The notes under the pieces are model-generated. The model saw nothing but the letters and a program-made list of their open reading frames with translations, was not told the DNA's origin and ran no database searches. A program made the position numbers and the translations under genes. Below are positions 9,924-21,399 of a DNA stretch of 64,000 nucleotides, one piece after another (within the stretch, counting starts at the first letter, position 1; every line of letters begins with the position of its first letter). This DNA is from Metellina segmentata. Lineage: Eukaryota > Arthropoda > Arachnida > Araneae > Tetragnathidae. The stretch spans positions 100,009,441 to 100,073,440 of the forward strand of contig OX375874.1 in assembly GCA_947359465.1 (NCBI GenBank). The letters are read 5' to 3'.

Positions 9924-11806
9924 TAGTGATGCAAAAAACCCGGGAATTTTGGAAGAGGGGAATAAACACGGGAATTTTGGGGAATAAACCCGGAACTTTG
10001 GGGAACATTGGGAATAAACTAAACCAACCATTTTTTCACATTGTGTGGCTTTTTTTTGGTTTGATGCTAAGTAAAACTATAAAGAGAAAAACCCATATAT
10101 ATAAAACTACAACCTGGAAAATTGTTTCAATAAAATTAAAATTTTCTTTTTGGGGGGAAAATATTGGTTTATTTTTATTATATAAACAACATCAGCATTT
10201 ATATCCAAATCCAGATGAATGTTGATGTGATGGTTTTGTTCCGAGACCTAGCAGCAAAAAATAAGATGAATGTTTGCATCAAAAACAATACTTTTGTAAA
10301 CATTTCATATTATCTTTATATAAAGCAGTTACAATTTACTCTCTACTTTACTGATGATTCAATTTGGCACCGGCACTTGTAAGCCTTTTATGAGGGATTA
10401 ATAGCTGAAAAAAACAACGCAATATCAAGAGGATCTATTTGTAGATTCTGATAGTCCTGGATCTCCATTTACATAATTTCAACGTCCGTTATCACCTCTT
10501 GGGATCCCACAATAACTGAAGGTTCATCGCTATCTGCCAAAGAATATACAGGGAAAGACATTATTTGGGGTTTTTTAACGCATTTTTCTAAATGCTTTGC
10601 CATCTTAGTAGCATTTGGTACCAGATACTTCTTGTGGCAATACCTGCATTTAGCAGTCTTTTTATTGCCATGACCAAACTCTGATGTGTAATGACTCCAC
10701 ACTGTTGAAGTTGGTCTTACCATTATCTGGAACACACAAATCATCCCATTAGTATGAAATAGAACACTAAATTAAATTTTAAATGCTTGAGTTCCCAATT
10801 AAAAGCTTTTTTTAATCCTACGCCCAGTTTAAGGCCTTTCGGCGATACGCTGTCTTGCCGTCCAATATAGCGAATAAAGTCCTCGGGGAGAAGTATCCCT
10901 GGTGTCAAAGGTACAAAACATAGCAGGTTAAAATTCACAAAGATGCTCTTAGCATTGATTGCATTATAAGTATTACTTATATAGATTGATCTGAACTCAT
11001 GAAATTCAATGTTTTTAGTTCATGCATGAAACTGTTGAGTAAAAACACCAAAATCAAAATTTAAAAACAAAATGCTCAGAATTCAAATAAATATCAAATT
11101 ATATTTTTAAATTTCCAACTAAACTTATACATAGTAAAAACCTGATTTTATGTTGGGAAGATAGCTTTATCAATTGCTAATTAAAGTTTTAAAATTAGAA
11201 TATAATCACATTCAAAGAGCTAGTCAAAGAAACTTATTAATTCACTGGGATATCAATTTACATAAAACGATGACAATATAAATAGGAAACAGCCAATCCA
11301 GAGAATTATTCAAAGGTTCAGAATATATAGTCAGAACTATGCAAAAGTTTGAATGCACACAATGGTTCACTTAAAAAGTTTGTTCTTATGGCTCATTGAC
11401 AAAAAAGATTTAGATCAAAAATATTGTTTTCGCATGCGCCTATTAGTACTAGTAATATCCACAAAATCTCATTAATATTTACCTTTCAATTTTTGTAAAT
11501 TGCAAGATGGCAAAATTTAGGCATAAATGATGTTCTATTTCTTTAAGACGAAAATTTTCTAAAATTGAAATGGTCAATGCAAACAGTTGTTAGAGCCCGC
11601 CAAAAGAGTACACGTTTGAAGTTGCTGTTATGAACTATTAAGGAGTTTCTAAAAAAATATTGTTTTAAAATTTTCCTGACAAAACATTAAAAATTTTCAA
11701 AAATCCCGAAATTTCAAAATTCTTGGAAGTTTTCAAAATTTCCTTCCCAAAAAACCGGGTTTATTCCCGGGAATAAACCTGGTTTTTTCCACCCTTTGCA
11801 ACGCTG
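9924..11806. mobile_element. Non-autonomous hAT element with perfect 8-bp target duplication
   Basis: Bounded by TAGTGATGCAAA on the left and TTTGCAACGCTG on the right (12-bp imperfect inverted ends matching the CAGYG hAT consensus) and flanked on both sides by CCTGGAAG (9916-9923 and 11807-11814). Just inside both ends are clusters of GGGAATAAAC and CCGGGAATT motifs in inverted relation, likely subterminal transposase-binding repeats. It codes only for a BED-finger fragment and has no visible catalytic domain, so movement would need a transposase from elsewhere. It is inserted in a Tc1 relic. Confidence 0.85.
10469..10744 (-). CDS. BED-type zinc-finger protein of the hAT element
   Basis: Ninety-one codons. 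An ATG opens the frame at 10744, but a TGTTCCAG acceptor-like site lies just before a second ATG at 10723-10721, which is the better start (protein from MVRPTS). The BED finger shows an aromatic W16 followed by C33, C36, H51 and C55, the C-x2-C...H-x3-C pattern. BED fingers bind the ends of hAT transposons. No hAT dimerisation domain or DDE core follows, so the product would bind DNA without catalysing transposition and might act as a competitor. It ends at a TAA at 10469-10471. Expression is unknown. Confidence 0.55.
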   Translation of the reverse strand: MICVFQIMVRPTSTVWSHYTSEFGHGNKKTAKCRYCHKKYLVPNATKMAKHLEKCVKKPQIMSFPVYSLADSDEPSVIVGSQEVITDVEIM

Positions 11807-12032
11807 CCTGGAAGTAACATTCGTCCATTCCATAAAATTACCAGAGCGTGAGAAGAATACTGATGGTCTAAAATGTTCATGTAGGCGTCGGCGTTCAATT
11901 GACCAGGAACAGCATGCAAAGGTCCCAGGCCATACCACGAAAAATACCACCAAACAAGTAGTCGGTTTTTATGCAAATCCATGCAGGCGTCCGGTCCATT
12001 ATTGTAGGGTCGTGTATGTCTTGTGTCAATTA

Positions 12033-12729
12033 CAGTAGCTCTCCAATTATCCGGATCAATTGAGACGCGATTATATCCGGTAATTGGATAATACACGAAA
12101 AAAGGTTAGTTCTTACAAAAAAAAACGAATTTTGCTTTGGTATGTAACGTAATCTAATAATTATGAAAACAATTTTGTTTTCATTTTCTCTTTACATAGG
12201 CTGTATTAAAAAGTATCATTGCTTGAACATATCGGTCAAAGTCTTTTTTGCTGTCTTTACTCGTTTCCAGTCAATCAAGACTAGCATGCGCTTGGCGGGA
12301 AGTCGTTTCAGAGGGTCGCACTATCAGGCTGCCTCTCCATCCATTTTAGCGCTGTGTCAAGGCACTCAAACGCCTTGCTAGCTGACGGTCTCATATCTGG
12401 TTGAGTATCAATGTCATCATCATCTTCCGGGTGATCAATGAGTTTTCTCACACTTGGAATGAGTTCATCGTCACTGAGAATTTGGAATCCAGGGTACAAA
12501 GAATCCCACACCAGCCACTCGCCTACGTCCTCTGCACTGCACTCGGAACATCCAGGAATTTTTGCTATGATATTTCTTATGTCCTCAATTGACACTTCCT
12601 CCTCTTCGTTTTTACCATTCACCAATAAGAAACTTTAAAAATGAAGATTTTGCTGATTTTTTTTCCTCAAAGCGATTTAGATAATTGGCGATCCGGATAA
12701 CTGGAGTTCGGATTCTTGGAGTTCTACTA
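12033..12729 (-). mobile_element. pogo/Tigger-like element, internally deleted
   Basis: The left end is CAGTAGCTCTCC then AATTATCCGGAT after a TA dinucleotide (12031-12032). The right end reads ATCCGGATAACTGGAG and GGAGTTCTACTA, the inverted counterpart. CAGTA-type ends with TA targets are usual for pogo/Tigger. About 700 bp remain, holding only the C-terminal part of a transposase gene. It abuts the Tc1 relic on its left. Confidence 0.65.
12308..12625 (-). pseudogene. C-terminal fragment of a Tigger-type transposase
   Basis: 105 codons with an acidic middle (EDDDDID) and the ending SKAFECLDTALKWMERQ, which resembles the acidic linker and final helix of jerky/Tigger-type (CENP-B-like) transposases. 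The helix-turn-helix and DDE parts are absent. The product is therefore a non-catalytic remnant. Confidence 0.5.
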
Positions 12730-13775
12730 AACTTGACAGGCGCCTCAGCCAAGTTGACTCTGATTGGCTGGTATGATCATGTGACCTCTGAGACGTAAAG
12801 GTGTTTCATTTGACTATTTATCTACGTTTTGGCGCAGATCTCTTTGACTGATAGGAACGGTTTTCGAAAGGTTTTAACATTTTGCTTTATTTTTACTGTG
12901 GAGAGCGGTCGTTTTTCATACCGTAAAAAAAAAACATGTTTAATATGGCATTTATTTATGCATATTTAAAATAGTAATTCTGGTATGGTAACCCAATTTT
13001 AGTGCCTGAATTTCTAGTATGGTATTAAAAAATATGTTTTTCAACACCAAGTCCCATCTTTCCTGGTTTTTACTTAGAACTATGGTATCAATTATGTATT
13101 TTAAGTGAAAACTACTTTATTAGTCATAATTTAAAACTTAAATAAAGGAATAATTTTTCTGCTTTCTTCTTTTCTTTTCAGATCCATGGCTATGGGTGGG
13201 TAGAGGTGGGAGCCGAAAATTGTATCCTTTTATTATATAAGTTAATAATTATATAAGTTAGTGTTTTATGTATGCTTTTGTTACATCAGAATGGTCCTAA
13301 GCCAGGGGTGGATACGACACCATCATCCTAAAGCAAAGGGGACGGCAGGAGGGGCGGAAAAATATCAGCTGGTAGTGAGTTCAGGAGTGGTTCTTAGATT
13401 ATTTATGTAAAATCAACGGAAGCTTGGAAAAATATAAAAAGGGTATTAAAAATTAGGAAAAGTAATTTAGACTCAAAAGGAATTAAATTGGAATTTTTTA
13501 AAAATAATTTCGAGGATCTAAAAATTTTTCCGCCAGCTGGATTCGAACTCGTAAAGTCATCGTCCGCTGTCGACGCGAATCTGAAGGTAGGTGACTTCAG
13601 CCGTTAGACCATCGTTGCTTCATGGTAAGAAACTCTTTAAAAGTATAAGTACCCATAGTATAAACAGGCGAGAAATACTACTAACAACCATACAACATAT
13701 ACATGAGGAGCCAATCAGAGTCAACTTGTCGGACACTTACGCTGTACGCTGAGGCGCTAGTCTAAACTTGGTATC
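12725..13775. repeat. Foldback repeat, about 1 kb
   Basis: The left block CTAAACTTGACAGGCGCCTC...AAGTTGACTCTGATTGGCT (about 12726-12770) recurs as its reverse complement at about 13709-13770, with an extra ~18 bp. These long imperfect inverted ends enclose about 940 bp with no coding capacity and a tRNA-like segment near the right arm. Class unknown. Confidence 0.5.
13548..13622 (-). repeat. tRNA-like sequence, probably SINE head
   Basis: On the minus strand an A-box-like TGGTCTAACGGCTGAAGTC is followed by a B box GAGTTCGAATCC. The two ends do not pair into an acceptor stem and the variable region is unusual, so it is not called as a functional tRNA. It fits the head of another tRNA-derived SINE or an old tRNA pseudogene. 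Confidence 0.4.
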
Positions 13776-13784
13776 TGGTCTGGG

Positions 13785-14434
13785 ATAGAATGGCCAAATA
13801 TGGCCATTGTGCCATAAACCAATCTCATGATATTTTTGGGCATAACAAAACATGTGAAATGGACGAATAATAATGTGCACACTGTATGTCCCTGTTTTTA
13901 ATATCTTCCGGGGTGATAAGTATTTGCTTCTGTATAAGTGAAAATAATAAGTCGAAAAAAAATTGACAATAAGACGATGCTTGCCCCTTAAGAAACTTTA
14001 ACCCTTATTAGTAAAGAAAGTAGAGAAATTTTACATTTGGAATTTTATTTATCTTTACTGTAAATGGCGAATTCTTTTTCTGTTTTGAATGCGCAAAACT
14101 ACATATATTTTCTATCTTTTGTGTTTGGTAGTCCCGAAACTCTACATTCAATACTTGTTGTATGTAACAATCAAGTTTTCAGTCCTGTGAAATTATATAA
14201 ATTATTTTTTTTCATGCCATTTCATAAAAAAGTTTCTGTTACATTCATGGATGGTATTTTCTAACAAGTAGGATGATAGATATGTAAATGGAATCGTTTA
14301 TTGAATTTGAGAAAAATACTGTCAAGTCAAAAATATGTTGTCTTTATCGTTCAAAAGTATAAAAGCTAGGTAACAGAAAAGAAACTAAGTTTCTTTTAAA
14401 ATATTATACTTTTGAGAATGAAAAATAATTTTTT
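13785..14434. other. Gene-free DNA with a short LINE-like tail
   Basis: GGCCAAATATGGCC then GTGCCATAAACCAA at 13791-13825 resembles the 3' tails of non-LTR elements. The remainder holds no supported gene; the 66-codon open frame at 14064-14264 has no family features. Confidence 0.35.
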
Positions 14435-14435
14435 T

Positions 14436-16639
14436 AAATACGTATTGCATTTTCAAAAAATAATGTAATCCTTAGAAACTGATATTATTTAGATGACAGT
14501 AATGCAATCAACAATTTCTTCATTATTTCAATTTTTGAAATTTCCGTTGATGTACGCTGATAATCATAATGCACCTTTCATTTACTGACAAATTTTCAAA
14601 TACTTTACCAAATTACAGCCTACGGTTTGTCGTAGTTAAACCTCTACTGCTTCAAGCTTGACATTACTTTTCAGCCAAAAAATTAAAGAACGATATTCGA
14701 CTAGAAGAAAGACTGATGTTTTATATTTATTAGTTTCTTTTGAAAATTTCATCTGCATATTGTCACAAATTGTAGGAAACACGTAGCAAGGTAAGTGTAA
14801 TTTCACCAAAAGTTTTATCTAGACTCTTTTTTCCTCTGACACTATCGATTTGAAAATGAAAAGACTATTAAATTTCTTTACTACTTATATTTTTTAATTT
14901 CAGAAACTTTTCAAAAAAGAATTTATCTACATTTAGAAGTTTAGTAATTATTGGTTGCTTGCAAACTTTTATAAACTTTTTGAGTGTTTAAACAATTTTA
15001 TGCCTATTCATTAATTCTCATAAACAAGCGGATAATATAAATTGGATGTATAAAAATTTTTTCGCAAAATTTATTTCCATCTTTCACAAGATTAAAATTA
15101 TTTTCGAATTATACATTAAGTATTTCAGGAAAGCACTTCTAGATTTGTATTTCAATTTCGACTCATGCAAATAGAAGTTTTTAAATAATTAGTTTGATTT
15201 CAATCCCTCTCCCCCTTCAAAAGACGCCAAGTTTAGAAATAGTTCAGAACTATAATTAATAATAGCTAATTTCAAGCTGAGTTGGGAAAGAATGGTTCAC
15301 GTAAAATGTTCTACTTAATTTCGATTCCACTTCAAAAGTCAATGGAAAAGTCCTACTTTGAGAAATATAATTTTGTGCACTATACACTAATCAATAAGAT
15401 GCCTTTTGATATTTTTGCGTTGAATAGTCGAGGAGTCATTAACTCTTCCACTTAAACGAATTTCTACAGAAAATATATCAATGCACTCGTCATCGGAGAA
15501 TGCTTTTCTGTGACAAAAAACGAAATGAATAGCTCACGTGATTCAACAATCTAAAATAAAATATTCAATTGGCACCAATGCGTATTTAATACTCTCATTT
15601 TGGTAAGTTTACCATCAACATCGATTAGTTTTTGATTAATCCTTAGAATAACAAGGATATATTTCTCCTCGTGAGAAAAGAAAAATACCTTCAACTAATT
15701 TTGATTTCGTTAAAGCACATTATAACAATGCTGCTGTTTGATTACTATACACGCAACAAAAGAAAATTGATAAAGCTAATTAACTTAGTAGATTTAGATA
15801 ATTACCAAAATAACTGATTCGCCATAACCAACCACTATTAATTTTGCGTTCTTATTTTGGGTCAATGTTGGTTTTTCAGATTATTAAAATTTTCCATATT
15901 TGAATTGATCTTCCTGTGTATGTGATAACCTCTGCACGCTCAGGAAATTGCTTTCAGAATACTGTGAAAAACATTTATTTAATTACTTTTTTCAAGAAAA
16001 AGTTAATTTATTTTCTCTTTAAAATGTTCAACGATATCAGAATAGTTCACTTCTCTTTCTGAAAACACTGTGGTAAGATGTTTTGCATTTTTTCGCTTTG
16101 ATTACCTTCTGAGTGCATATGAATTATGAGAGAATAACGTAATATGGTTCATAAACTTTCTATGTGACAAATATCAGGTGACATAATCTTTCAATTAAAA
16201 AATAAATCGTAGATATAACTTACAACTTATATGTTAACCACTAAGATTAATCAATGTTGCTTATAATTTGATTAGCACCATATTATACCATCTCTAAAAG
16301 ATATGTGTCTTTCAATCTATTCTGAAATCAAGTTTAAAGAACGAGAGAAACAAAACCGACTTGAGCTCAAGAAATACTAACTCTAATCACACCGAAGCTT
16401 CAGAAAGAAAAGATCAGTTACTTGACTTATTGTAGGGGTAACTCGATCTGAAGAGTGCCAGCACTGCGAATAATAGCCTATTGTACTAAAAAGATCAGTT
16501 TCTTACATCAATAACAAAAACCACAAGTTCCTGTCCTATTGTAAAATCCAATATAAGAAAACAAGACTACTAAAATTGAATTTGTTTGAATCCCTGATAA
16601 CTTACCACTCCAAATCCTGCAAAGAAGCCTTTTACAATC
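14436..16639. other. 5' flank of the receptor gene
   Basis: No coding sequence or mobile element is seen. The region is matched along most of its length by unit B, and conservation runs up to the start codon (AATC(C/T)TGC(A/G)AAGAAGC then TTTTACAATCATG), so the promoter was duplicated with the gene. No TATA box or initiator could be picked with confidence. Confidence 0.45.
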
Positions 16640-17725
16640 ATGATAACAGCCGATTTACCGTTATGGCCGCTTCTAAAATTCAATTTCAAAGAAAATGAAA
16701 TTATTGGAACAATTGTTAAGTGTCTCTCTTACCTTTCAGCAGCATCTCTGCAACTATTCGCCTTGTACGTTTTTACTGTTCAATTCAAAGAATTCCAGAT
16801 CGTTGATGTGAAAACGTCATTTGCTCAAATTTGTATTCCTGTTCTGTCGTGTGCTCTTTGGTACTCAATATTTTTACAAGAGAAAAATATTAGAAAGGTG
16901 ATGAAAGCTCAGAATTTCTGTTTATCAAATGAGCGTCCGTCAAGAATAAGCGAGTTTTTAGAATACGTCCTTTTTGTATTGCTATCCCTTTCGTCTTTTG
17001 TGACTGCTGCAGTTTACACGACATCTGATAATGAATTTAACGACCATCCGGGGTACTATACATACGGGTATTTATTTCAAGATGAAAACCTAAATGTTTT
17101 ATTTTGCTCAATAGGATTCTACGGGTTTTCCACACTGTACGTAAAGTGGCCGTGTATCGCTTTATGGTCTATGTGTATCCTGTTGCATCGGAGTGGAAAA
17201 GTTCTTGATAAGTTCAATAAAGACCTGAAGCAGATTCCTTTAAGCATCAATTTACCAGAAATTTCTGAGAAACTGAAAGAATACTTTGCTATTGTGAACA
17301 TGATACGTGTTACAAAAGACGTGTTGTCTCCGATATCTTTGATCTTGTTGCTGATGAGTTTCACAAGTTTATACACCATACTGGCTAATGGTTTGTTGGG
17401 TGGGATAAAGATGACGCTGTATCACTTAGTGCAAGTGTCGAGCAATATTTTGACGAATTGTGCGATAATTATTTTTCTGAGCTTTTACGGTGCTAGAATT
17501 CCACAGCGTATGTCAGAAATAAAATTAACTTCCGGAAAATTAATACAGAAATTCAAATTCAATAAAACGCTTGGTGCAGAAAATTTATTCCTGCTCAAAA
17601 GTATTAAAAAAGAAAAAATAATCTACATGACAGCTTGTGACATGGTCGATTTCACAAACGGCTTCGTAGTTACTGCCTTCAGTAATCTGTTTAATTTCGG
17701 ATTACTTATTTTCAACTTGAAATAA
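16640..17725 (+). CDS. Gustatory-receptor-like seven-transmembrane protein, intact
   Basis: Intronless frame of 361 codons from ATG to TAA. Hydrophobic segments lie at about residues 27-48, 60-79, 106-127, 155-183, 228-250, 261-285 and 341-360, giving the seven-pass layout of arthropod gustatory receptors (7tm_7-type, cytoplasmic N-terminus), and the length is usual for them. Blocks shared with the other loci here are LWPLL (8-12), VKWPCIALWSMC (168-179), IPQRMSEIK (287-295), IYMTACD (328-334) and the C-terminal FGLLIFN (353-359), which sits where insect receptors carry their conserved TY..QF motif. Such proteins are ligand-gated cation channels or their subunits in chemosensory neurons; the ligand cannot be inferred. 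ATG was chosen because unit B and the 60.4 kb gene start at the same place. The stop codon lies within an AATAAA. The broken unit-B copy is its closest relative. Confidence 0.8.
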   Translation: MITADLPLWPLLKFNFKENEIIGTIVKCLSYLSAASLQLFALYVFTVQFKEFQIVDVKTSFAQICIPVLSCALWYSIFLQEKNIRKVMKAQNFCLSNERPSRISEFLEYVLFVLLSLSSFVTAAVYTTSDNEFNDHPGYYTYGYLFQDENLNVLFCSIGFYGFSTLYVKWPCIALWSMCILLHRSGKVLDKFNKDLKQIPLSINLPEISEKLKEYFAIVNMIRVTKDVLSPISLILLLMSFTSLYTILANGLLGGIKMTLYHLVQVSSNILTNCAIIIFLSFYGARIPQRMSEIKLTSGKLIQKFKFNKTLGAENLFLLKSIKKEKIIYMTACDMVDFTNGFVVTAFSNLFNFGLLIFNLK

Positions 17726-18324
17726 AACTATTTATAGTTAAATAAAATGGAATAAACCCACCAATTTATAATACGAGCATAGACTGGGTGAATATGTCTG
17801 AATCATGAGTTCAGGAATCACTATTTTTGGAATCTTTTCAAAATAGCTATTTAGTAGTTGATAATTTTAATAATTTGACGACAACAATTAGAAAAAATGT
17901 AAAACAATATTTGCCTGATAAGATTTTATTCGAAGATAAATTTTTCACATTAATACGCGAAATTCTGAAATGTGTATTGCTTTTGTAACATATTCGGTGA
18001 TTTATATCAATCAATATTTTCATCTTGTTTTGTAGAGTAAATCACGGTAAATTACCTTGTGGGAGATAAAAGTGATTAGAGATAAGTTATTACTTATAAT
18101 CTTACTTTAAAAGAAATTAAAACATGAGGAATTTTACTAGGTACCCTGTGAAAAATATTATGTCAAAAGTATTCGTAAACCAGTTCCTATTCAAAAGTGT
18201 GCAAATGTAAGTTAACTTGTGTAAACTTAATGTTATGTAAACAAATTAACCATTTAAATTAATACCTTTTCTCCCTCGGATCTATATATTAAAAACTTTA
18301 TTTCCTCGAAACTATTTTATTTAA

Positions 18325-19222
18325 GGGGGTCCGGGAAACATTACAAAAATTTTTTTATTAATTAATTTAGAATTTAGAAATTTTTTGTACTGATTACCCA
18401 TCTAACTAGTAAACGAAATCACAGCACAAAAGTTTTCCAAATTTTTTTTTTTTAATTTTAAATTACAATTTTTTTGAAAAAAAAAGAGGGGTCATTTTAA
18501 ATTGCTAAGACTCAAAATATTCTTGATCTATTTTCAAAATTCTTGCATTAAATTATTCACAAATTTATAAACTTTAATTTCGATTCAGCAATTTAAAAAA
18601 TATTAATTTTAAAAAAATAAAAAATATTTGAATGAAACTTTCTGAAAATTTAAAGGTACTTTTTTTTTTTTAAGTCATATCTTTTAAAGTAAATATTTGT
18701 TTTAAATTTTCTGAATCAAAATTAAAGTATAATGTTTGAAAAAGATATATTCCAAATTTCAACCCTTAAACTTTATCGGTTCTTGACTTATAGCAATTTG
18801 AATACAGGAAATCTTGAAAAAATGTATCATGGAGAAAAACGCATTTAAAGTTTTAAAGACCGATTTACAATTAATAAAATGCTTAAATACATTTTAAAAG
18901 CATCCAGATGAGTATCTAACTCCTTCTTTCTTCTTAAATCTTTGGTTTAATTTGATTTTTGTAAGTTCTACCTTTTTTCTATATAGTTTAAAGGTCTCCG
19001 TAGACTTAAATAACGTCTTCGCAGAGGTTGTTGCCATGACAACAACTGTCAAGAGTGTTAGATTTTCAAAACAACGAACCATAAAAATTATTATATCTCT
19101 AGTTCTAATAAAGATAGAAACATGATTTAGACGTCATTTTAACCAGAAAAACACAGAGAATTTCTAAAAATAATTATAAAAAAAAATTCGAAAATTTGAC
19201 GATTTTTATGTCCCGGACCCCC
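18325..19222. mobile_element. TTAA-flanked MITE, 898 bp
   Basis: Ends are GGGGGTCCGGGA on the left and TCCCGGACCCCC on the right, a perfect 12-bp inverted pair, flanked on both sides by TTAA (18321-18324 and 19223-19226). TTAA targets are used by piggyBac and Kolobok transposases, and G-rich ends fit Kolobok better. There is no coding capacity. Two relatives, in the opposite orientation, are nested in the elements at 39291 and 41397. The interior contains GTTGTTGCCATGACAACAAC, a 20-bp near-palindrome. Confidence 0.8.
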
Positions 19223-19351
19223 TTAATTCTGAAAAGGAATACATTTATCTAATCTAAACCTGAAAATAAACCTTTTCATGTTCCGTTAATGCACAACTTA
19301 TGCCACATTTTTTCATTCTACTTATTAAACGCAAGGAGGACCTTTTTTACA

Positions 19352-20277
19352 GGATTCATAGCAGTAGATCTCTCCTTGTGGCCACTTTTAAATTTGAATA
19401 TAAAAGAAAACAACAAAACCCTGGTAGCAAATTTGCAGGTTTTTGGAATTTACTTAGTTTCAACAGTTTTCGTGGGATTTACGAGAAAGTAGTTTATACT
19501 CACATTTTTTGTTGTTCGTTATTCTTATAAGAAAAGCAAATACATAAGCTTATTTATATTCAAAATCTGTATTGGTCAACCAAACTTCGGTATACAAGAA
19601 TCGTATGTTTGGAAATCGTTGTTTGTAGACACAGCGATTTACACATATTTCAATTTCACGACTTCAGATAACAGTCTAATTTATATAAATGGTTATAACT
19701 TAGAACATGAAGTAACATAGAAGTAGTGAATTTTATACGATCCAACTGGCATTTTTTATTAGGCGTTAAATGGCCATCCTTTACAGACAGTATGCTTCTT
19801 ATTGCTATGAAGTGCAAATGTTCCCACAACAACAAAAATCTGAGGTGGATATATTCATTCAGACGAAACTTCTGACAGCCAGGACAAATAATTACGATTT
19901 TTAAATTTGTACACGATATGAGAAAAATGCATGTTGGGTGAGACAGAATGGACATCCAAACACTTTGAACGCTTAGGACTTTTGACAGAATTTTTGACTC
20001 TACTGCCTAAGTTGTGCCGATAATTATTTCGGTAACCTTTTATGATGCCAGAATTTCACAGTGTATATCAGAAATAAAAGTAACTTCTAGTACATTGATA
20101 CAAGTGTAAGGATTCAATGAAACCCTTTGTGCAGAGGAGCTATTCCTGACCAAAATCATCGAAAGGAAATTTTATCTACCACGTATCTTACAACTTTGTC
20201 GTTTTCTGTAATAGCTTCATGGTTTCTGCCTTCTGTACCCTATTTACACTTGAACTGCTCATTTTCAACATGAAATA
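19352..20277 (+). pseudogene. Gustatory-receptor relic, unit A
   Basis: The 5' end encodes FIAVDLSLWPLL with the start ATG changed (TTCATA) and the 3' end retains the family's IYMT/ACD and final LLIFNMK region up to about 20277. Between them are deletions and several frame changes. A TAA at 20107-20109 interrupts the segment after the RMSEIK-like block, and the same stop is present in the unit-B relic (46727-46729), so the gene was dead before the segmental duplication. No function is expected. Confidence 0.75.
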
Positions 20278-21398
20278 AAAATACTAATGTTAAAAGGTAC
20301 TGGAACAAAGTCTTACACCTCGATAAGTATTGAACTAATATGTATTAGATCATATTTTATGTTTCTGTTTTGTACTTAGTAATAATGTCATTATCTTACT
20401 TAAAAAATTCATTTTCTTTGATAAAGGTAACATATTTTCTTCTATTTTCATGAATGCATAATGAAGTTAATATTTCTTGTAATACAACATTTATAGAAAA
20501 CAAATGTAAATATTTGTTCCGTGTTTTAATGTCTTTCTCTTCTAGAAAGTATATATATATATATATATATATATGCTAAACAGTATTAACTTATATAATT
20601 CATAAGTATTGGTCACAATATGGCTTATTTTGAGTGTAAGAATTTATAACATTTAGCTTTGTATTTCTAACTTAAAAAATTTCTCTTCCACTGATAAAAG
20701 TAACATATTGTATTTCCTCCTTTTTCGTGCAATGCATAGTTAAGTTAATATTTCTTGTAATACAATCTATAAGAAACAAATGTATCTTTTTTTTTTTTAC
20801 ATGTTTTCAATGTTAATAAATTATAGATTGCCTCTGCGTACATGAGCTAAATAAATTATTTCACATAATTCTTTAAATTTTGTAGATTATTAAAAATTTT
20901 ATTCAACTGACAAGTAACATATAAAATTATACAATTTGTCATATTAGTTACACTATAATCTAACAATATACGTACATTTCTTAGTAAAAAAAATAATCTT
21001 CTAGATTACTTTTTAACTAGATTTTACTTTTTTTTTTACTAAGAAATAATCGATTATTTTTTAACTAAGGATTGTACGTACGCAATTATTTTGGGAGTAG
21101 GATTTTGATATGATTGAGCAAACGACATTTTATGAAACAAGTGAGAAACATTTTTAATTACATGTTTTTATCCATCAATTTAGAATATCAAAAGCTATAG
21201 CTATTACGAATAAACAATGTTTTGTTTTCCGTGCCTATTAAAGAATGAATCATAATAAAATATTGTGATATCAGATTAGAAACAATTTCTTTTAAGTTTA
21301 ACACAATAATGAAATAGTTCCTTCCAAATTAGCCTTTAATGTATACAATTTCGAACACAAACCAGAAATTCTAAGAAACGTATTTTCTGTAGAAACAT
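20278..21398. other. 3' tail of unit A
   Basis: AT-rich flank matched in unit B. It contains a TA microsatellite at 20551-20574 and a small hairpin-forming repeat at about 20970-21050, where TTTCTTAGTAAAAAAAA is mirrored by TTTTTTTTACTAAGAAA. No genes. Confidence 0.5.
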
Positions 21399-21399
21399 A

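Larger units (their letters stand above)
9555..12030 (-). pseudogene. Tc1-type transposase relic, split by a hAT insertion
   Basis: Two blocks of the same reading direction remain. The right block (11815-12030) encodes the central part of a Tc1 transposase. The left block (9555-9923) encodes WPAKSPDLNPIEHL, the segment around the second catalytic Asp of the DDE/D catalytic core. When the 1883-bp hAT element and one copy of its target duplication are set aside, the two blocks are contiguous in the host Tc1 copy. The N-terminal DNA-binding part is missing: to the right the relic meets the pogo-like element at 12033. No functional transposase can be made. Confidence 0.75.
14435..21398 (+). repeat. 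Segmental duplication unit A (receptor plus relic)
   Basis: This stretch is collinear with 36545-47705: the 5' flank (TAATCCTTAGAAACT and onward), the receptor gene, the 3' flank, the receptor relic and the tail ending TCTAAGAAACGTATTTTCTGTA all recur in the same order and strand. Differences are point changes, small indels and lineage-specific insertions: a TTAA-flanked MITE here, three large elements and one MITE in unit B. The visible homology ends where a Tc1 relic begins at about 21400. Confidence 0.85.

Noticed and set aside
9842..10225. 127-codon plus-strand open frame
   Set aside because: It spans the junction of a Tc1 relic and a hAT element, runs through subterminal repeats and has no homology.
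13548..13622. Functional tRNA on the minus strand
   Set aside because: The acceptor-stem halves do not pair and the anticodon arm cannot be placed.
17119..17379. 86-codon minus-strand frame, also present in unit B (44774-45031)
   Set aside because: It is antisense to the receptor coding sequence, and conservation is explained by that gene.
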